64,000 nt of DNA, from the NCBI GenBank assembly GCA_003665825.1, contig QPFY01000011.1:62001-126000 (forward strand), in the 5' to 3' direction. The translations under genes were made by a program, and so were the position numbers. Numbering within the stretch: position 1 is the stretch's first letter; each line of letters opens with the position of its first letter. Shown here piece by piece: positions 45,674-57,118 of this stretch. Below the pieces are notes generated by a model. It made no database searches. It had not been told where the DNA came from and worked only from the letters and a program-made list of their open reading frames with translations. This stretch comes from Microbotryum silenes-acaulis. Its lineage: Eukaryota > Basidiomycota > Microbotryomycetes > Microbotryales > Microbotryaceae.

Positions 45674-46631
45674 ATGACGGAGCAACTCGAACTGCTCGGT
45701 GCCATCGTGCGTTCGATCGCTAGCCACCTGGCGACCCTCCCACGCCACGCACACACGACCGTCTCCCAAATCACGACGAACCCGTTGAACCTCTCCCTCC
45801 TGCTCCTCGTCCTGTTCCTCATCTTCACCCTCCTCCCAACTCAACCGACCATCCCCGACCCTAAAACGCTCCCTACCCGTCCAAGTTCGTACAACTGGCG
45901 ACCGCCTACGCACGTATCGGCGAGCGCGATCGTGTGGAAGGAATGGACGCCCCAGGAATTGGCTGCGTTTGATGGTACGAATTCAAACTTGCAGGATGGG
46001 AGGGTCTTGTTCGCTATCCGGAGGAAGGTGTATGATGTTTCGGGATCGGGGGGCAAGACGTTTTATGGACCCGGTCAGTTGGGAGCCCCGCTCGTCGTGG
46101 GAAACACCCGCTTCTCTCATCGCATTCTAAGCTCCACTTGCACCGCTAACACAACACCCTTCCCCACTCTCCCTACCCACTCGAATATTCTCTCCCAGGT
46201 GGTGCCTACTCGACCTTCGCAGGCCGCGACGCCTCGCGAGGTCTAGCGAAACAATCCTTCGACGAGGACATGCTCACCTCGCTCGACGAACCGATCGACC
46301 CATTGGACGATCTGACCAAAACCGAATGGGATAATCTCAGCGATTGGGAAGGTCAGTCGGGATGGACGGTAATCCGCTTTGGACTTTTTGCGCGTGCTTT
46401 GGGGGAGACAACTACCTCCCCGATGATCCTCTACGTGGATCGTGGTCGAGCGACAAACTGATGTGGGGCCTCCCCCCTCTCTTCACCCCGTAGGCCATTT
46501 CCAAAACAAGTACATCATGTGCGGGTAAGTTATCTTCCTGCCCGCAGTACGGTGATCACGTCTTGTACCGTATACTGACTGTTGGGTACGCGACCGTATG
46601 CATTCACAGCGATTACGTCGAGCCGAAATGA
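45674..46631 (+). CDS. DAP1: Cytochrome-b5-like haem protein, DAP1/PGRMC family
   Basis: Membrane-anchored haem protein that in yeasts supports cytochrome P450 enzymes of ergosterol synthesis (CYP51). Four exons (45674-46073, 46199-46351, 46494-46524, 46610-46631) give 201 residues. One N-terminal span (about residues 36-56, LNLSLLLLVLFLIFTLL) precedes the b5-like domain. That domain runs from WTPQELAAFDG through RRKVYDVSGSG to FYGPGGAYSTFAGRDASRGLA. Tyr131 and Tyr137 match the family tyrosines, the second being the haem-iron ligand position. The ending NKYIMCGDYVEPK is typical. The last two exons are only 31 and 22 bases. The same frame is open upstream to an ATG at 45401; I prefer 45674 because it gives the usual length and places the anchor near the N-terminus. 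Confidence 0.9.
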
Positions 46632-46775
46632 ATGACAACTAGTGTACAGACTCACGCATTTGACGTGGTGGATGTATGCAATTCAACCCCTTCTTACACT
46701 CTCACAAAAACCCCATCAAACTACACCACATCACCCCCCCAATCACACAAAGAAACAGGCTCATCCCCCGACCCC

Positions 46776-49085
46776 TCACTCATCCTCCGCATGCACCTCG
46801 TCCAAGAAATCCTTGTAAACGGGGTTATCCGTCTCCTCAACATAAGGGTACCTCAACCCATGTAACCACTCGTGAAACTTGGGTTCGTCCTGCTGTGCGA
46901 CTTGAATTCCCGCGAGAATCTTGCCGACGTCTAGTGGGCCAAAAAACAGGGGGGGGGGGGGGGGGGGGGGGTCAACTTTACGAAAAAAACTACGAGAGCG
47001 CCGCCCGCGCGGGCTCCTGAACTAACCTCCTCCATGATTCCTATAATGGAATAAACTGATATTAAATCCCGTTCCCATCGTTTCCAAGAACTTCCTCAAA
47101 GCTCCCGGTCTCTCCGGAAATTCGAACCTAAACACCCTTTCATCCTTGACCTTACTCCTCCCTCCTACGAGATACCTCGCATGGTTTTTGGCCATTTCGT
47201 TGTCCGAAATGTCGAGCGCGTTCATATGGTGCGTTTTGAACGTCGCGATCAGACCCTGCAGTTCTTGATCCCTCCTCTCGGCGGGTGTGAGGGGTCGAAC
47301 AGTCGAGGTACCGTTGATGGAAGGTACGGGTTGGGTGGTATTGTTGGACGAGGAAGAGGCGGAGGAGAGGTAAAAGGAGAGAAAGATGAAAGCTCTTGTG
47401 GGGGAGGAGTAACGGTACACGAATTCCGTCACCGCTCGAGGATGGATGACGCTATGCAATTGAAGGAAGCTGTGCAACCGGAAGGAAAAAAAACCCCGCC
47501 AATAACGCGTCAGCAACAAAGTAGCGCTCTTCCCAAGCCTAGTTTCTCTACTCACGCCCCAGGTGTCTCTGGAATGATGACCCTCATCATCGCCTCCTTG
47601 CCCTCTCCCAATTCAGCCCGATCGGCAATGAATCTCAACCTCGAGAAATTGAGGTTCGCACCCGAAACGATGGGAACGAAGCGCTTGTCCTGACCGAGAA
47701 GGTTGTTCTGCAGGATGTACTTTTTCATCCCGGCGACGCCGAGCGCTCCCGAAGGTTCAGGCGCCGATCTCGTATCTGGGGGCCAACCGTTCATGTACCA
47801 ACCACATTAGTTAGGAATCTTCGAAGATGGTTACGCGTTTCCCCAAAAGACTGACCTTCGAAAATGTCCTTGATGGCCGCACACAACTCGTCGTTGGAAA
47901 CGAGAATGATCTCATCGACCAAAGCCGCGCAAACCCTGACGCTCTCCTCGCCCATCTGTCTCACCGCCGTACCATCGGCGAACAAGCCGACCTCATTGAG
48001 CATCAACCTCTGGCCCGCTTTCAACGTTTGGGCGAGACAGTCGGCGTCGTAGGTCTCTACGCCGATGACTTTGACGTGCGGGGGTGCGACGGCCTTGATG
48101 TAACTCGCGATACCCGCCAGGAACCCACCCCCTCCAACGGGTACGAACACCGCATCGAGCTGATTCACATCCGTCTGCCTCAGAATCTCAACCGCGGCTG
48201 TCCCTTGCCCGGCGATGATGTAAGGATCGTCGAAGGGAGGGATGATGGTCAAGCCGTGAACGTTGGCCAATCGATCGCATTCCTTCTTCGCTTCATCAAA
48301 GTCCGCCCCATGCAGTACGACCTTGGCTCCTAATCGATCCACATTCATGTACTTGATCGAAGGCGTATTAAGAGGCATGACGATCGTGCACGCGATACCC
48401 AATTCCCTACCCGATAACGCAACCCCCTGTGCATGATTGCCCGCCGAACAAGCGACGACGCCTCGCCACCGTTCTTCGGACGAGAGTTGCTTCATGAGGT
48501 TGTACGCACCGCGCAACTTGAAGGAGAAGACGGGGGTCAGGTCTTCGCGCTTGAAGAGGACTTGGTTACCTAGTCGGGCCGAGAGCTGGAAGAATATCGA
48601 GATCAGAGTCAGCGCTCGATTGCGGAGGACCGACCGACGAGGCAGTCGATCATCAACTCACCGCGGGGGCGACGGTCAAGGGTGTGCCACTTGGGGGAAG
48701 TATCGAGTAGACGTTCGAGGTGAGGCACAGGGGAAGGTAGTTGGGAGTACCATCAGGTAGCAACAGATGGGCTGCGAAGTGAATCGTCCCCAATCACGAC
48801 CGATTAGCGCCGTGCATACTAGTCTACACGACCTCACCTGGACCTACGAGGTACCCTCTTGTACAAGGACTTGTTGGGTTCAAACACCGGTCTCGTCACA
48901 GTAACTCCGCCAGGCAACCTTATCGTCTTCTTCGGGTCGACCGCCGCGGCCGAGTCGAGCGATCCCGAACTGCGTCTCCGAGCCGGTGTACGAGCATGTC
49001 CATTCGACAAGGGCGGGACCGTGCCTTCCGTTTCGGCGACCAAGCCCGAGACCGTGGGCGACGGGAATGTGGCTTGACGTGACAT
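46776..49085 (-). CDS. ILV1: Threonine dehydratase (threonine ammonia-lyase)
   Basis: Converts threonine to 2-oxobutyrate, the first committed step of isoleucine synthesis; PLP-dependent and normally mitochondrial. Six exons (49085-48848, 48771-48662, 48585-47856, 47775-47556, 47469-47027, 46930-46776) close to 631 residues. The PLP lysine is Lys139 in [10 protein letters not shown]. Also present are [12 protein letters not shown], the phosphate-binding loop VGGGGFLAG, and GVETYDADC. The last 200 residues form the two ACT-like regulatory domains ([30 protein letters not shown]), so feedback inhibition by isoleucine is expected. A Ser-rich insertion ([11 protein letters not shown]) separates the two halves of the regulatory part. 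The N-terminus ([12 protein letters not shown], then ARRRSSGS) could serve as a mitochondrial signal. Intron 5 contains a run of 23 G on + (46949-46971). Confidence 0.93.
46949..46971. repeat. Homopolymer of 23 G in an ILV1 intron
   Basis: It lies in the intron between ILV1 exons 5 and 6. On the coding strand it is a C run about 20 bases upstream of the CACTAG acceptor, where a pyrimidine tract is expected. Confidence 0.9.
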
Positions 49086-51720
49086 GGCTTTGCTGGGAGG
49101 GCGGGGCCGTAGGGATGCTTCGAGCGGGCGGGGTAGCGGCCGGGGACAGAGATGACGAGTCAAGGGGATCAAACGCAGAGTAATTCAGAGCAGTTCCTCG
49201 TCTGAGCACTTTCTAGCATCGGCTTAGCTCAGATGGTTTCGTGTACAGAATCAAACACAATGCAGTAATGTGATACAGTCCCAAAAGGAGCTCCAAATAA
49301 GGCCAGAGCTACATCTCATCACGCCACAACTGAAATCTATTATGTCTCGCGGCCGGGCGGTCCTCGCTTGATTCTCCGAGTCTCCGAGCTGCAGAGCAAT
49401 GCATATCTCCTCGAAGCCTACTAGTGACTTGATCGAGATCGACCTCGGGTTGACGTACACCCCACTTCTCGTCTACAGGCTCCTCGGAACGGAGGAAACC
49501 TCAGCGCAAGTAGTAAGAAGTGAGGTACCCGCCGACCCGAGACCGGTTCAAGAACAGAAAAAAGTCCCCGTCGAGTTGTCCGAGGAGAGCGGGTTCGGAA
49601 TGGCTCTGACTGGCAGTGATGAGCGCTGACTCAATGGGCAAGAGTAGGGAGAAGTGAGACGAAACCGATCCACGACAGCAATGCTTTCTTCATTTCCAAT
49701 TGTGCATTGTTTGAACTGGAATAAATCCAATATGTTCCCCCGAACAGCTGCAATCTCTTCCGACTTGGCAGTAGTAACTCGCATCTCTGCTGCCAGGGAT
49801 TTTTCCGAGGTGTTTTCGTCATCATCAGCCACACTGTGCTACTGTAGTACACCCCCATAGTCTCAGATATTGCAAGCCGAGCTGATGATCCGGGGCAAAT
49901 CACGTTGTGTAGGTCCCAGGCACCAGGTCGTTTCAGCGGATGACTCGACTCGTCGGTCCGGGTCGACGGAGATTCCGGCCGGCCGGCGGCGACGGGCAAG
50001 TGAACATCGGGAAAAGGGGCCGATCGAAGACTCGGAGGAGCGGAGGAGAAACCGAGGGGCGCCGCCGGTCGTCGATGCCGTATTGACGGGAAGCGTCATG
50101 TCCGTGCTTCATTGTTATTCCCGTCGGGACAGGGTCAGAAAACTACGATCGTCAACGATCGTCAATCCATCGCGTCTCGCGAAGCAAGTGAGGTAAGCGA
50201 AGAGCCCGCCTCTAGAGATGCCCGTCCCCACGGGCATGACTCGATTCGACCTGGTGAGACCTACTGGTGCACGGGCCGGCCGCCCCAACTGCACGCGTGC
50301 ACACGCTCGATGACGAAGCTGGTTCCGAGATCTGATATTCTGGTTAAGATGCGAGTCACCGAATAAGTCGGAAGAGACCGGGGATTTTTTTTTTTTCTGG
50401 AGAATCTTACTTCGGTTTCGTGAATTGTCCATTTTGTAGGCCAAGCAAACTTGCTTCCTTATTCTTCTTCCTCTCTTCTTCTTCTTCCTGTCCCTCCCGG
50501 AACAGCTCGGCGACTTTTCTCTTCGAATCGGTCGCGGGTTGATGAGCACTACACTACTTGTTACCCCAAATCCACGCTGTGGTTCACGCCGTGGGTTTGG
50601 AAAACGAGACGTGGATTGCACGTCAACCCGAGGCCGATTCGAGGTCAAGTCACGCGCTTCGCGGACTCAGCGGTGGATCGGTTGATCTGATCTCTTGAGA
50701 TCTGAGGATCAAGCGAGGGGGGCGGACACAAAAGCAAGCGCATGTCTTCCGACGCCTCGTCCCTCTCGGTAATCCGAGACACAGGTCGGACTTGAGCCGT
50801 ATTTTCTCACGTTTCAACTTTGGTGAGCCCGTGTACAACTACCTTCGGGCGCTCGATTTACTGCCTCAAAGAATTAAAGCTTCTTCCTTCATCGGACCTT
50901 GTCCATTCTCCATCTCATCGCCGGGCCAAAAACGATGCGCGGCGGTTGGCAGGCGCGCTGTGACCCTGTCAGCCACAAATTGGCACGCGAATCGTGGCGA
51001 AGCGGGCCGGCGCGGCGGAATGCAACTTGAAATTTGCGCCTGAAAACCAAGATGACTTGACTCCCATCCGGGGCGTTAAGGTATACCGCCCGACATTCGA
51101 ATATGACTTTATTTTTTCGTCACTTTGCACTCGATTCCGATATAGGCGGTTCTCCCTTTGAGAATACTCTTCGAAGGCAATTCGGAGTTTCGGAAAATGG
51201 CTTTGGCAGGCGAGCTTCCAAAAGGCCGACTCGGACGAGTCATGGAAGAAAGGTCTGACCATCCATAGCTATCAGATCGGAACAAGCGAACAAGTCTGAT
51301 CAGTCAAAACACTTCAATGGCTGCAAATTCACATTGCAATGAAACTTCTGCGAGAGGGAGAGGCAATCGTAGGGCGGGGCGACTCACGGGGGCTGGATGA
51401 GACGCCGGGTGGAAGTTTTGCTCGTTTTCTTAGACAGATCATGGCACTCAATCAGGTCAAACTATTGGTGGTGGTAAAATTTCACGGTTCACTTTTGGGA
51501 GTACAGGTGTGTGTGTGTGTCGAGTTTCCGAGTGTCCAAGTTTCCCGTCTCTGTCCGTCCTCGGTGCGGCGGGCACTGCAGTGGAGGCAGATGTTTTAGA
51601 AAGTGCTTCGCCGAGGCGCGCCTCGAGTAGCGCGGTTGGATGCATCCGGCTCAGCCTGCCAACACCCAGCCGCAGCATCGACCACACCTCACCTCCCCTC
51701 CTCAGAGCTTTCTTTGGACG
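49086..51720. other. 2.6-kb region without a recognisable gene
   Basis: Divergent promoter region between ILV1 and SGF29. Several minus-strand frames of about 95-175 codons (for example 49548-49832, starting MADDDENTSEKSLAAEM, and 50115-50648) have no motif, no coherent splice partners and mixed composition. T-rich stretches at 50385-50398 and 50461-50490 could be splice-like or UTR sequence. A tRNA-like A-box occurs near 49220 without a matching B-box. I see no conserved gene here, but a small lineage-specific gene cannot be excluded. Confidence 0.4.
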
Positions 51721-53446
51721 ATGGTGTCGACCGCTTCTGCCCCACCGCCAGCCAAGAAGCCACGCACGACGATGGAACCCTCACCTCAACTCGGTCAGTA
51801 GTCAACTCGGGCTTCCCCTCGTGCGGCGTCGCTGCTGCTCGCCCATGTCCAATTGCTTAAGCCAACTTGATCCCATCCACCACAGATATACCAACTCTCA
51901 CCTCGACCCTGCGCACACGCCTGAAAGCGTACGCGCAACTGGCGTCCAAGCTGGACACAACGTTGAAGGACGTGAACCAGGTTCACTCGGAGCTCGATAC
52001 CGACAACAAGCCGATCAACCTCGTCAAGGGGAGGTTGGATAGGTTGTATGATCTGGTTGGCGAGGATACGAATGCTGAGCTAAAGTGGGTCTTCTTCGGT
52101 CTCGTGGCGTGCGGATTGAGTCGCGTGTGGGGGAGCGACCCGAGAAGATGATGACGACTGACGCGCATGTTATACGGGTGCAGACGACTGGATCAAGCGA
52201 TCGAGACTCTAGATGTCCTCGTCGTCCTAGCCAAAGAACCACCACCACCGCCGATACGAGCTCCCGCCGTCACGGCCCTCGCAGGCACTTCCAACGCCGC
52301 AGCGACCGCATCATCCTCGTCTGTGACGGCGCCGACCTCCTCAGTCTCGACGCCGGTTTCGGCCGCCAATTCTCCAGCTTCGAGTGTAGCAAGTGGGTCC
52401 TAACGCAGCGAAAGTACCGTCGGATAATATTTCTTTTTAACGCTTTTTCTCGGACTCACAGGCAAGAAAAGAGGGCCCTACAAGAAGAAGGAGAAGGGCG
52501 ACGGGGGATCGCGAGCCGGATCACCCACGAATTCCGTCACCGCTTCCCCTCTCCCCGCCTATTCGGCAGTCAGTTCTCCACCCCTCTCACGTCACCCTTC
52601 GATTGCTGGAAAGACCTCGGGAAAGACCGCCGGCAAGACGGGGGGCAAGATCTCCGCCGCGATGGCCGCCTCAGCTTCGACATCATCCATGAACGGGTCG
52701 CCCGCGATTCCTTCCCCCGCAAATACTTCGACGCCCAACACGAACACACCGACAACGACCAAGAAAGCGACCGCCAAATCAAAGAAAGACTCTTTGGCCA
52801 CCTCGACGACCTCCTCAAACCTCGCCTTCCACGCCCAACTCCCCCTCGGCCCAGGCCGTCAAGTCGCCTTCCGCCAACCAAGCAAATCCGTCGTACCGGG
52901 GGAGGAGAAGCAGGACGAATGGATCTTGGCGAGGGTGATTGCTTCGATTGGGGGCGATAAGCATCGGTATCAGGTCGAGGACGTCGATTATGATGTGATG
53001 AATCCGACGCCGGATGAAGGGTCAGTTTCGGGGTTCGCAAAATCCCGAGGCATATGGTAACTGACCACACTTCCGTGTCGATTTTAGCAAATTCAATACG
53101 ACAACGAAATCGATCATTCCTCTTCCCGATCGAATGGACAACAAAACCTACCCCGATCACGACTACACACCCGGCCAGGCCGTCCTGGCCCTCTACCCCG
53201 AGACCACATCATTCTATCGCGCGATCGTGCAGAGTGGGCCGGTCCCTGCACCAGGGTCAACAGGGAAGGTGAGGATCGAATCGGACCAGATGCCTGCGCC
53301 AATATGGGATCATTCTGATGCTCTACCACGTTTTTTGATCACAGAAAAAGGACAAGGAAAAAGTCTATCGGCTCAAGTTCGAAGACGACGGCGATTCGGT
53401 GCGCGAGATCCCGATCGAGTTCGTGTTGGACATTCCGGACAAGTAG
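51721..53446 (+). CDS. SGF29: SAGA complex subunit Sgf29 (tandem Tudor)
   Basis: Reads H3K4 methylation and tethers the SAGA histone acetyltransferase module to promoters. Six exons (51721-51793, 51886-52084, 52184-52392, 52462-53020, 53088-53268, 53345-53446) close to 440 residues. The N-terminus has a coiled-coil-like helix (KLDTTLKDVNQVHSELD). A basic, Lys-rich patch (KKRGPYKKKEKG) and a long Ser/Thr/Pro linker follow. The C-terminal 140 residues are the tandem Tudor domain: GRQVAFRQPS, DEWILARVIASIGGDKHRYQ, VEDVDYD, then YTPGQAVLALYPETTSFYRA and YRLKFEDDGD. This is longer than yeast Sgf29 because of the linker. The start ATG 51721 gives a basic, proline-rich N-terminus (PPPAKKPR). Confidence 0.92.
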
Positions 53447-54057
53447 ACCCGATGATTGAGTGTTGTAAGACGAACTTTATGTGTTGCTTGTTCGTATTTC
53501 TGCTTTTCATCAAACAGTGCACGTCGAAAAGGATGCTGCTCTACGAAGGCCGAGGCTCTTGTACGACTTCCCCCGGCCTTGACGGAGAACAAAGGAACCA
53601 GAAATCAGGGGCAGCCGCGCGCGCGGGCGCACAGCGCGGGCCCCTGTTCGAACAAGGGCTAAGTTGGCCCGAGCTACACAGCGCCTCTCATCTCAGCACT
53701 GACTCTTTGCGCGGCACCGTGAATTGCCAAACGGGTCATGACAAGGGCGTCACTAAACCCACCCACTCGTTCGAGAGCGTCCCCAAGCCTCGGGCCCATC
53801 CTCGCCCCCCGCCTCTTGTCTCAGTTTTCCTCCCTCATCCCCTCTCGGCTTCCCTCTCGTCGTCTTCTTTTCGTGTCGTATTTCTGGTCATACGAGCTGG
53901 TCTCATCGCATCTCACACATCTCGCATTCCAACCAGCTTGCTCTGCGAGCCTCGCATATTATTCACCTCCGCTTGCATCCACCAAGCGCGACTCGTCTCT
54001 CGCGCCGGCCGCCTTCCCGAACCCCTCTGCCTCGATCGCGATCCTCGACCATCCGCA
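53447..54057. other. Intergenic between SGF29 and the membrane-protein gene
   Basis: SGF29 3' flank and promoter of the next + gene. A pyrimidine-rich tract with TCTCATCTC-type motifs at 53820-53960 is typical of fungal promoters near the start. No gene seen. Confidence 0.45.
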
Positions 54058-55487
54058 ATGACATTCTTCCAAAAGTCCTCGATCTTGTTCCTCTTCCTCA
54101 ATGCAATCCGTTTCCTCTCCGTGTTGTCCATCATCATGGCCTTCGCGGGGGAGATGATTGTGCTCGTAAAGTGAGTTTTTCGTTTTTCGGCGAAGGGCCT
54201 TTGTTCGGTCTTGATGGCCCGTGCGAAAATGCGCTGACCCGGAATCGATGCTGCGCAAAGTGACGTGAAGGGATACCAAGCCGCTACTTCAGAAACAGCT
54301 TCCACGTCGTCCTCTTCTTCATCGAGTTCCAATACCTTCGCAGGAACGACGACTTACGCCCGACTTGCTCGTCGTTCCGCACGTCCTTTCGGCTCTCCAC
54401 CAGTTGTAGCCGGCGCCTTGACCGCTCGTGTGGCAAAACGCGACTATCTCGGCTCGCACGGCACTAGCATCCTCTCGGACGCCAACGAAACCTTGAGTAA
54501 CCTCAGATCCCCCGCTTCCTTGAACCCCTCCGGCTCATCAAGTGGTAGCAGCAGCGGTGATAACGAGTCATCAAGTTCGACGACCTCGACGGCGTGCTCT
54601 TACGTCGGAAACACTTCGATACCGAAAGGGCCGGGAGGTATTGTGTTTGTGGCGATTTCGAGGATCTTTTGCTGTGAGTTTTCTCGAAGTATGGCTTTGC
54701 GAACTCGAAACGCTAATCTTCTTCGATCCCCACAGGCATCCTCCTCCTCTTCATGCTCATCTCTGAAACTCCGCCTCCAACAAAATGGACCCAAAAGTTC
54801 TGGTCGTACGCGTTCCCACCCTTTGGCGAAAACTTTGGGGTTGGAGTGCTCGGTGTCGTCCAAGTCTACTTGGGTTCAGTCATCTTATCGCACAAGTAAG
54901 TCCCGTCGACCCACCCATTTCCAGTCCGAAGCTAGCTCCTAACACCCCCCTGCGGTCCATCTTGCCCCTCCCCCCCAAAAAAAAGGGTAACGGGTTTCCC
55001 CCTCGTCGCAGCATGGTTCCTCTTCATCCTCGGCTTCGTCAATACCCTGCTCGGTCTCTCCTTCGGTTCGCGCTTGAAGAAAATCCGTTCCTTTTCACCT
55101 TATCAGCTCGACGATGGATTGAGACCTCTTAACTCGCACACGTCCGATCCAACGACGACGACGGATGATATAAACGGACGACGTGATCGACCTAATCGAG
55201 CCTCTAGGCTCGCATCCGGTTTAAGGGCCTTCACACTGGGTACTTCTTCCCCCTTTTGCAACTCGCATACGCCCTCGACTGAAAATAGTCCGCACCCGGA
55301 CCGCCCTGAAACAAGTGAAAAGCGTCGAGGTCGACCGATTCATATCTCTGCGCCGATGCAGCAAAACGTCGGAGACTCCGCCGCTTCGGGAAGTGGTACT
55401 ACTACTGGTCCGGTGGTCGTTCCGATGCCGCCGCCGATTTATCATGCGCAGATGAGGAGGGTCAGTGCGGGGGAGTTTGGACAGTGA
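54058..55487 (+). CDS. Four-span membrane protein, fungal family of unknown function
   Basis: Four exons (54058-54170, 54261-54673, 54736-54895, 54986-55487) close to 395 residues. The first segment (SSILFLFLNAIRFLSVLSII, then AFAGEMIVLV) makes a hydrophobic span at residues 8-38. A Ser-rich loop (residues 45-150) follows. Then come spans around GGIVFVAISRIFCCILLLFMLI, FGVGVLGVVQVYLGSVIL and FPLVAAWFLFILGFVNTLLGL. The C-terminal 130 residues are hydrophilic with Arg/Ser/Pro and end in SAGEFGQ. I recall similar proteins as an uncharacterised basidiomycete family (possibly DUF7598); that label is uncertain. No catalytic motif. The last acceptor lies in an A-run (AAAAG), which is unusual but is the only join that keeps the reading frame. 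Confidence 0.7.
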
Positions 55488-56555
55488 AGGAGGAGTTGGA
55501 GAGCGGGTGGGAGGAAGCGGGACTTGTGCACCAGTGAGAGGAGGCTGAGGTTAAATAGCGCCGGCCTGGTTCTTCGTTCAGCCGAGCGTACTAGCACATG
55601 CTGTGTAAGGGAGGTGATTCTATAGACACTTTTTGAATTTTTTTTGTTTCGATGTAAAAATAGTAATTCTAGGCCATGCGTCCAGCTTGTCGAGTTCCCG
55701 TGTTCTTGCGCGAAAAGCCGCCCGTGCGTGATCGCGTTACCGGCCTTGTTCAAGCCACGCCTATAAGCCACGCACCGCTATGATTTACTTTTAACGGGGC
55801 CCGCGCACTGCCCACGCTTTCTCCTGCTTTCTCAGGCTTTCTCGCGCTGTACGACCACGGAGGCTCACGCAGGCTCACGCAGGCGCGACCCAAGCGCGCG
55901 TCTCGGATCTCCCCTTTCTTTGCCACCTTCCTCTCCGTTTAGCTCGGCAACACACCTACTCTGCACCGCAGCAGGTGCCCACTTTACTTTCGATACCCTT
56001 ATAATCGGGGGGGGGGAAGCGCACGGGGTATATCCATCGCGTTATTTGATTGGGATTTTTGGCCCTGACTTGGGTGAGTCTGCGTCTGCACACGGCGGCT
56101 TCCGGTCGCTCGTGGGCGACCCAAGGCGTGAATGGCGGTTTAAGTACTTTGGTCACACCTCGGCAACCATCATATTTCGGTGTTGGTGGGACATGAGAAG
56201 GTGATATGGGCTGGAGCGTGTACGTGGTGCTCGCAGTTCTGGAGTGTGTGCTGGCCGTTCGAGGTGTGAGCGCACAGTCCCACTCGCCTTCCCTTCACAC
56301 AACACTCGAGTCGACCACGCCTTGTTCTGGTCGACGACGACACTTGCATCTCAAGCACACTGCGCTCCACCTCGCCGTGCGCTGCTCCTCTTGGTCACCG
56401 TTGTCTCCCCTTGACGCGCCCTTCGTTCGCGCTCGTCGTCGCGCTCGCCATCGGGAGTCGCGCCGCTGACCTCCACCTCTTTGTCGCGCTCTGGCACGTG
56501 ACCCGTGACCTTTTCTCAGTCAGCAGATCCTCACCTCATCCCGGAAAGGTCAAAG
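55488..56555. other. Intergenic, promoter of the FUN30 gene
   Basis: No gene supported. It contains short direct repeats (CTTTCTC at 55820-55850; AGGCTCACGCAGGCTCACGC at 55860-55880) and a run of nine G near 56010. The frame of the next gene is open upstream to about 56505 but without an ATG. Confidence 0.45.
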
Positions 56556-57079
56556 ATGGCTGGCCCATCCAAGGTCGACACGGACGATTTTGCCACGACC
56601 AGTCTCCACTTTGCAGCCCGACGCAATGCCACCCCCAATTTGAACCGCAACCACAACCACACCAGCGCTCGTTCTTCCTCGACGAACAACGATTCCCGCT
56701 CCGATGTTCCCGCCCGTAAGCGATTACGTCGAGCAGGATCGATCGAAGCTCAAGCTCGTAAGCGAAAGTTGAGTCAAGACCCAACCACCTTGGATTCCAA
56801 CATTACCAGTCCGGCCGCATCGACCGGTTCGACCGACTCGGTTGACTCGGTCCAGATTCTCACCTCTCCTGGTGAGGTCAAATCCAGGCGGGACGATGAG
56901 GAGGAGGAGAACGTGCAAAACAAGTTGCAAGGGTTCAGGGTCGACTCGGCCGGTCCTTCATCGAGGGCGAGCTCCATGTCGAGGAACGGGTCCTTGATCG
57001 GCGGCAAATCATCGACACTGGCGACTAGTCAAGGTCCTTCGCGACTCGGTCAATCCGACGTCAGCATCATCCACGATTC

Positions 57080-57118
<39 letters not shown>

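Noticed and set aside
49215..49240. tRNA A-box-like GGCTTAGCTCAGATGGTT
   Set aside because: No B-box (GGTTCGANTCC-like) or closing acceptor stem follows within 100 bases.
49548..49832. 94-codon minus-strand frame starting MADDDENTSEKSLAAEM
   Set aside because: The start looks protein-like but the rest loses character; no splice partner or family likeness. Kept as unassigned.
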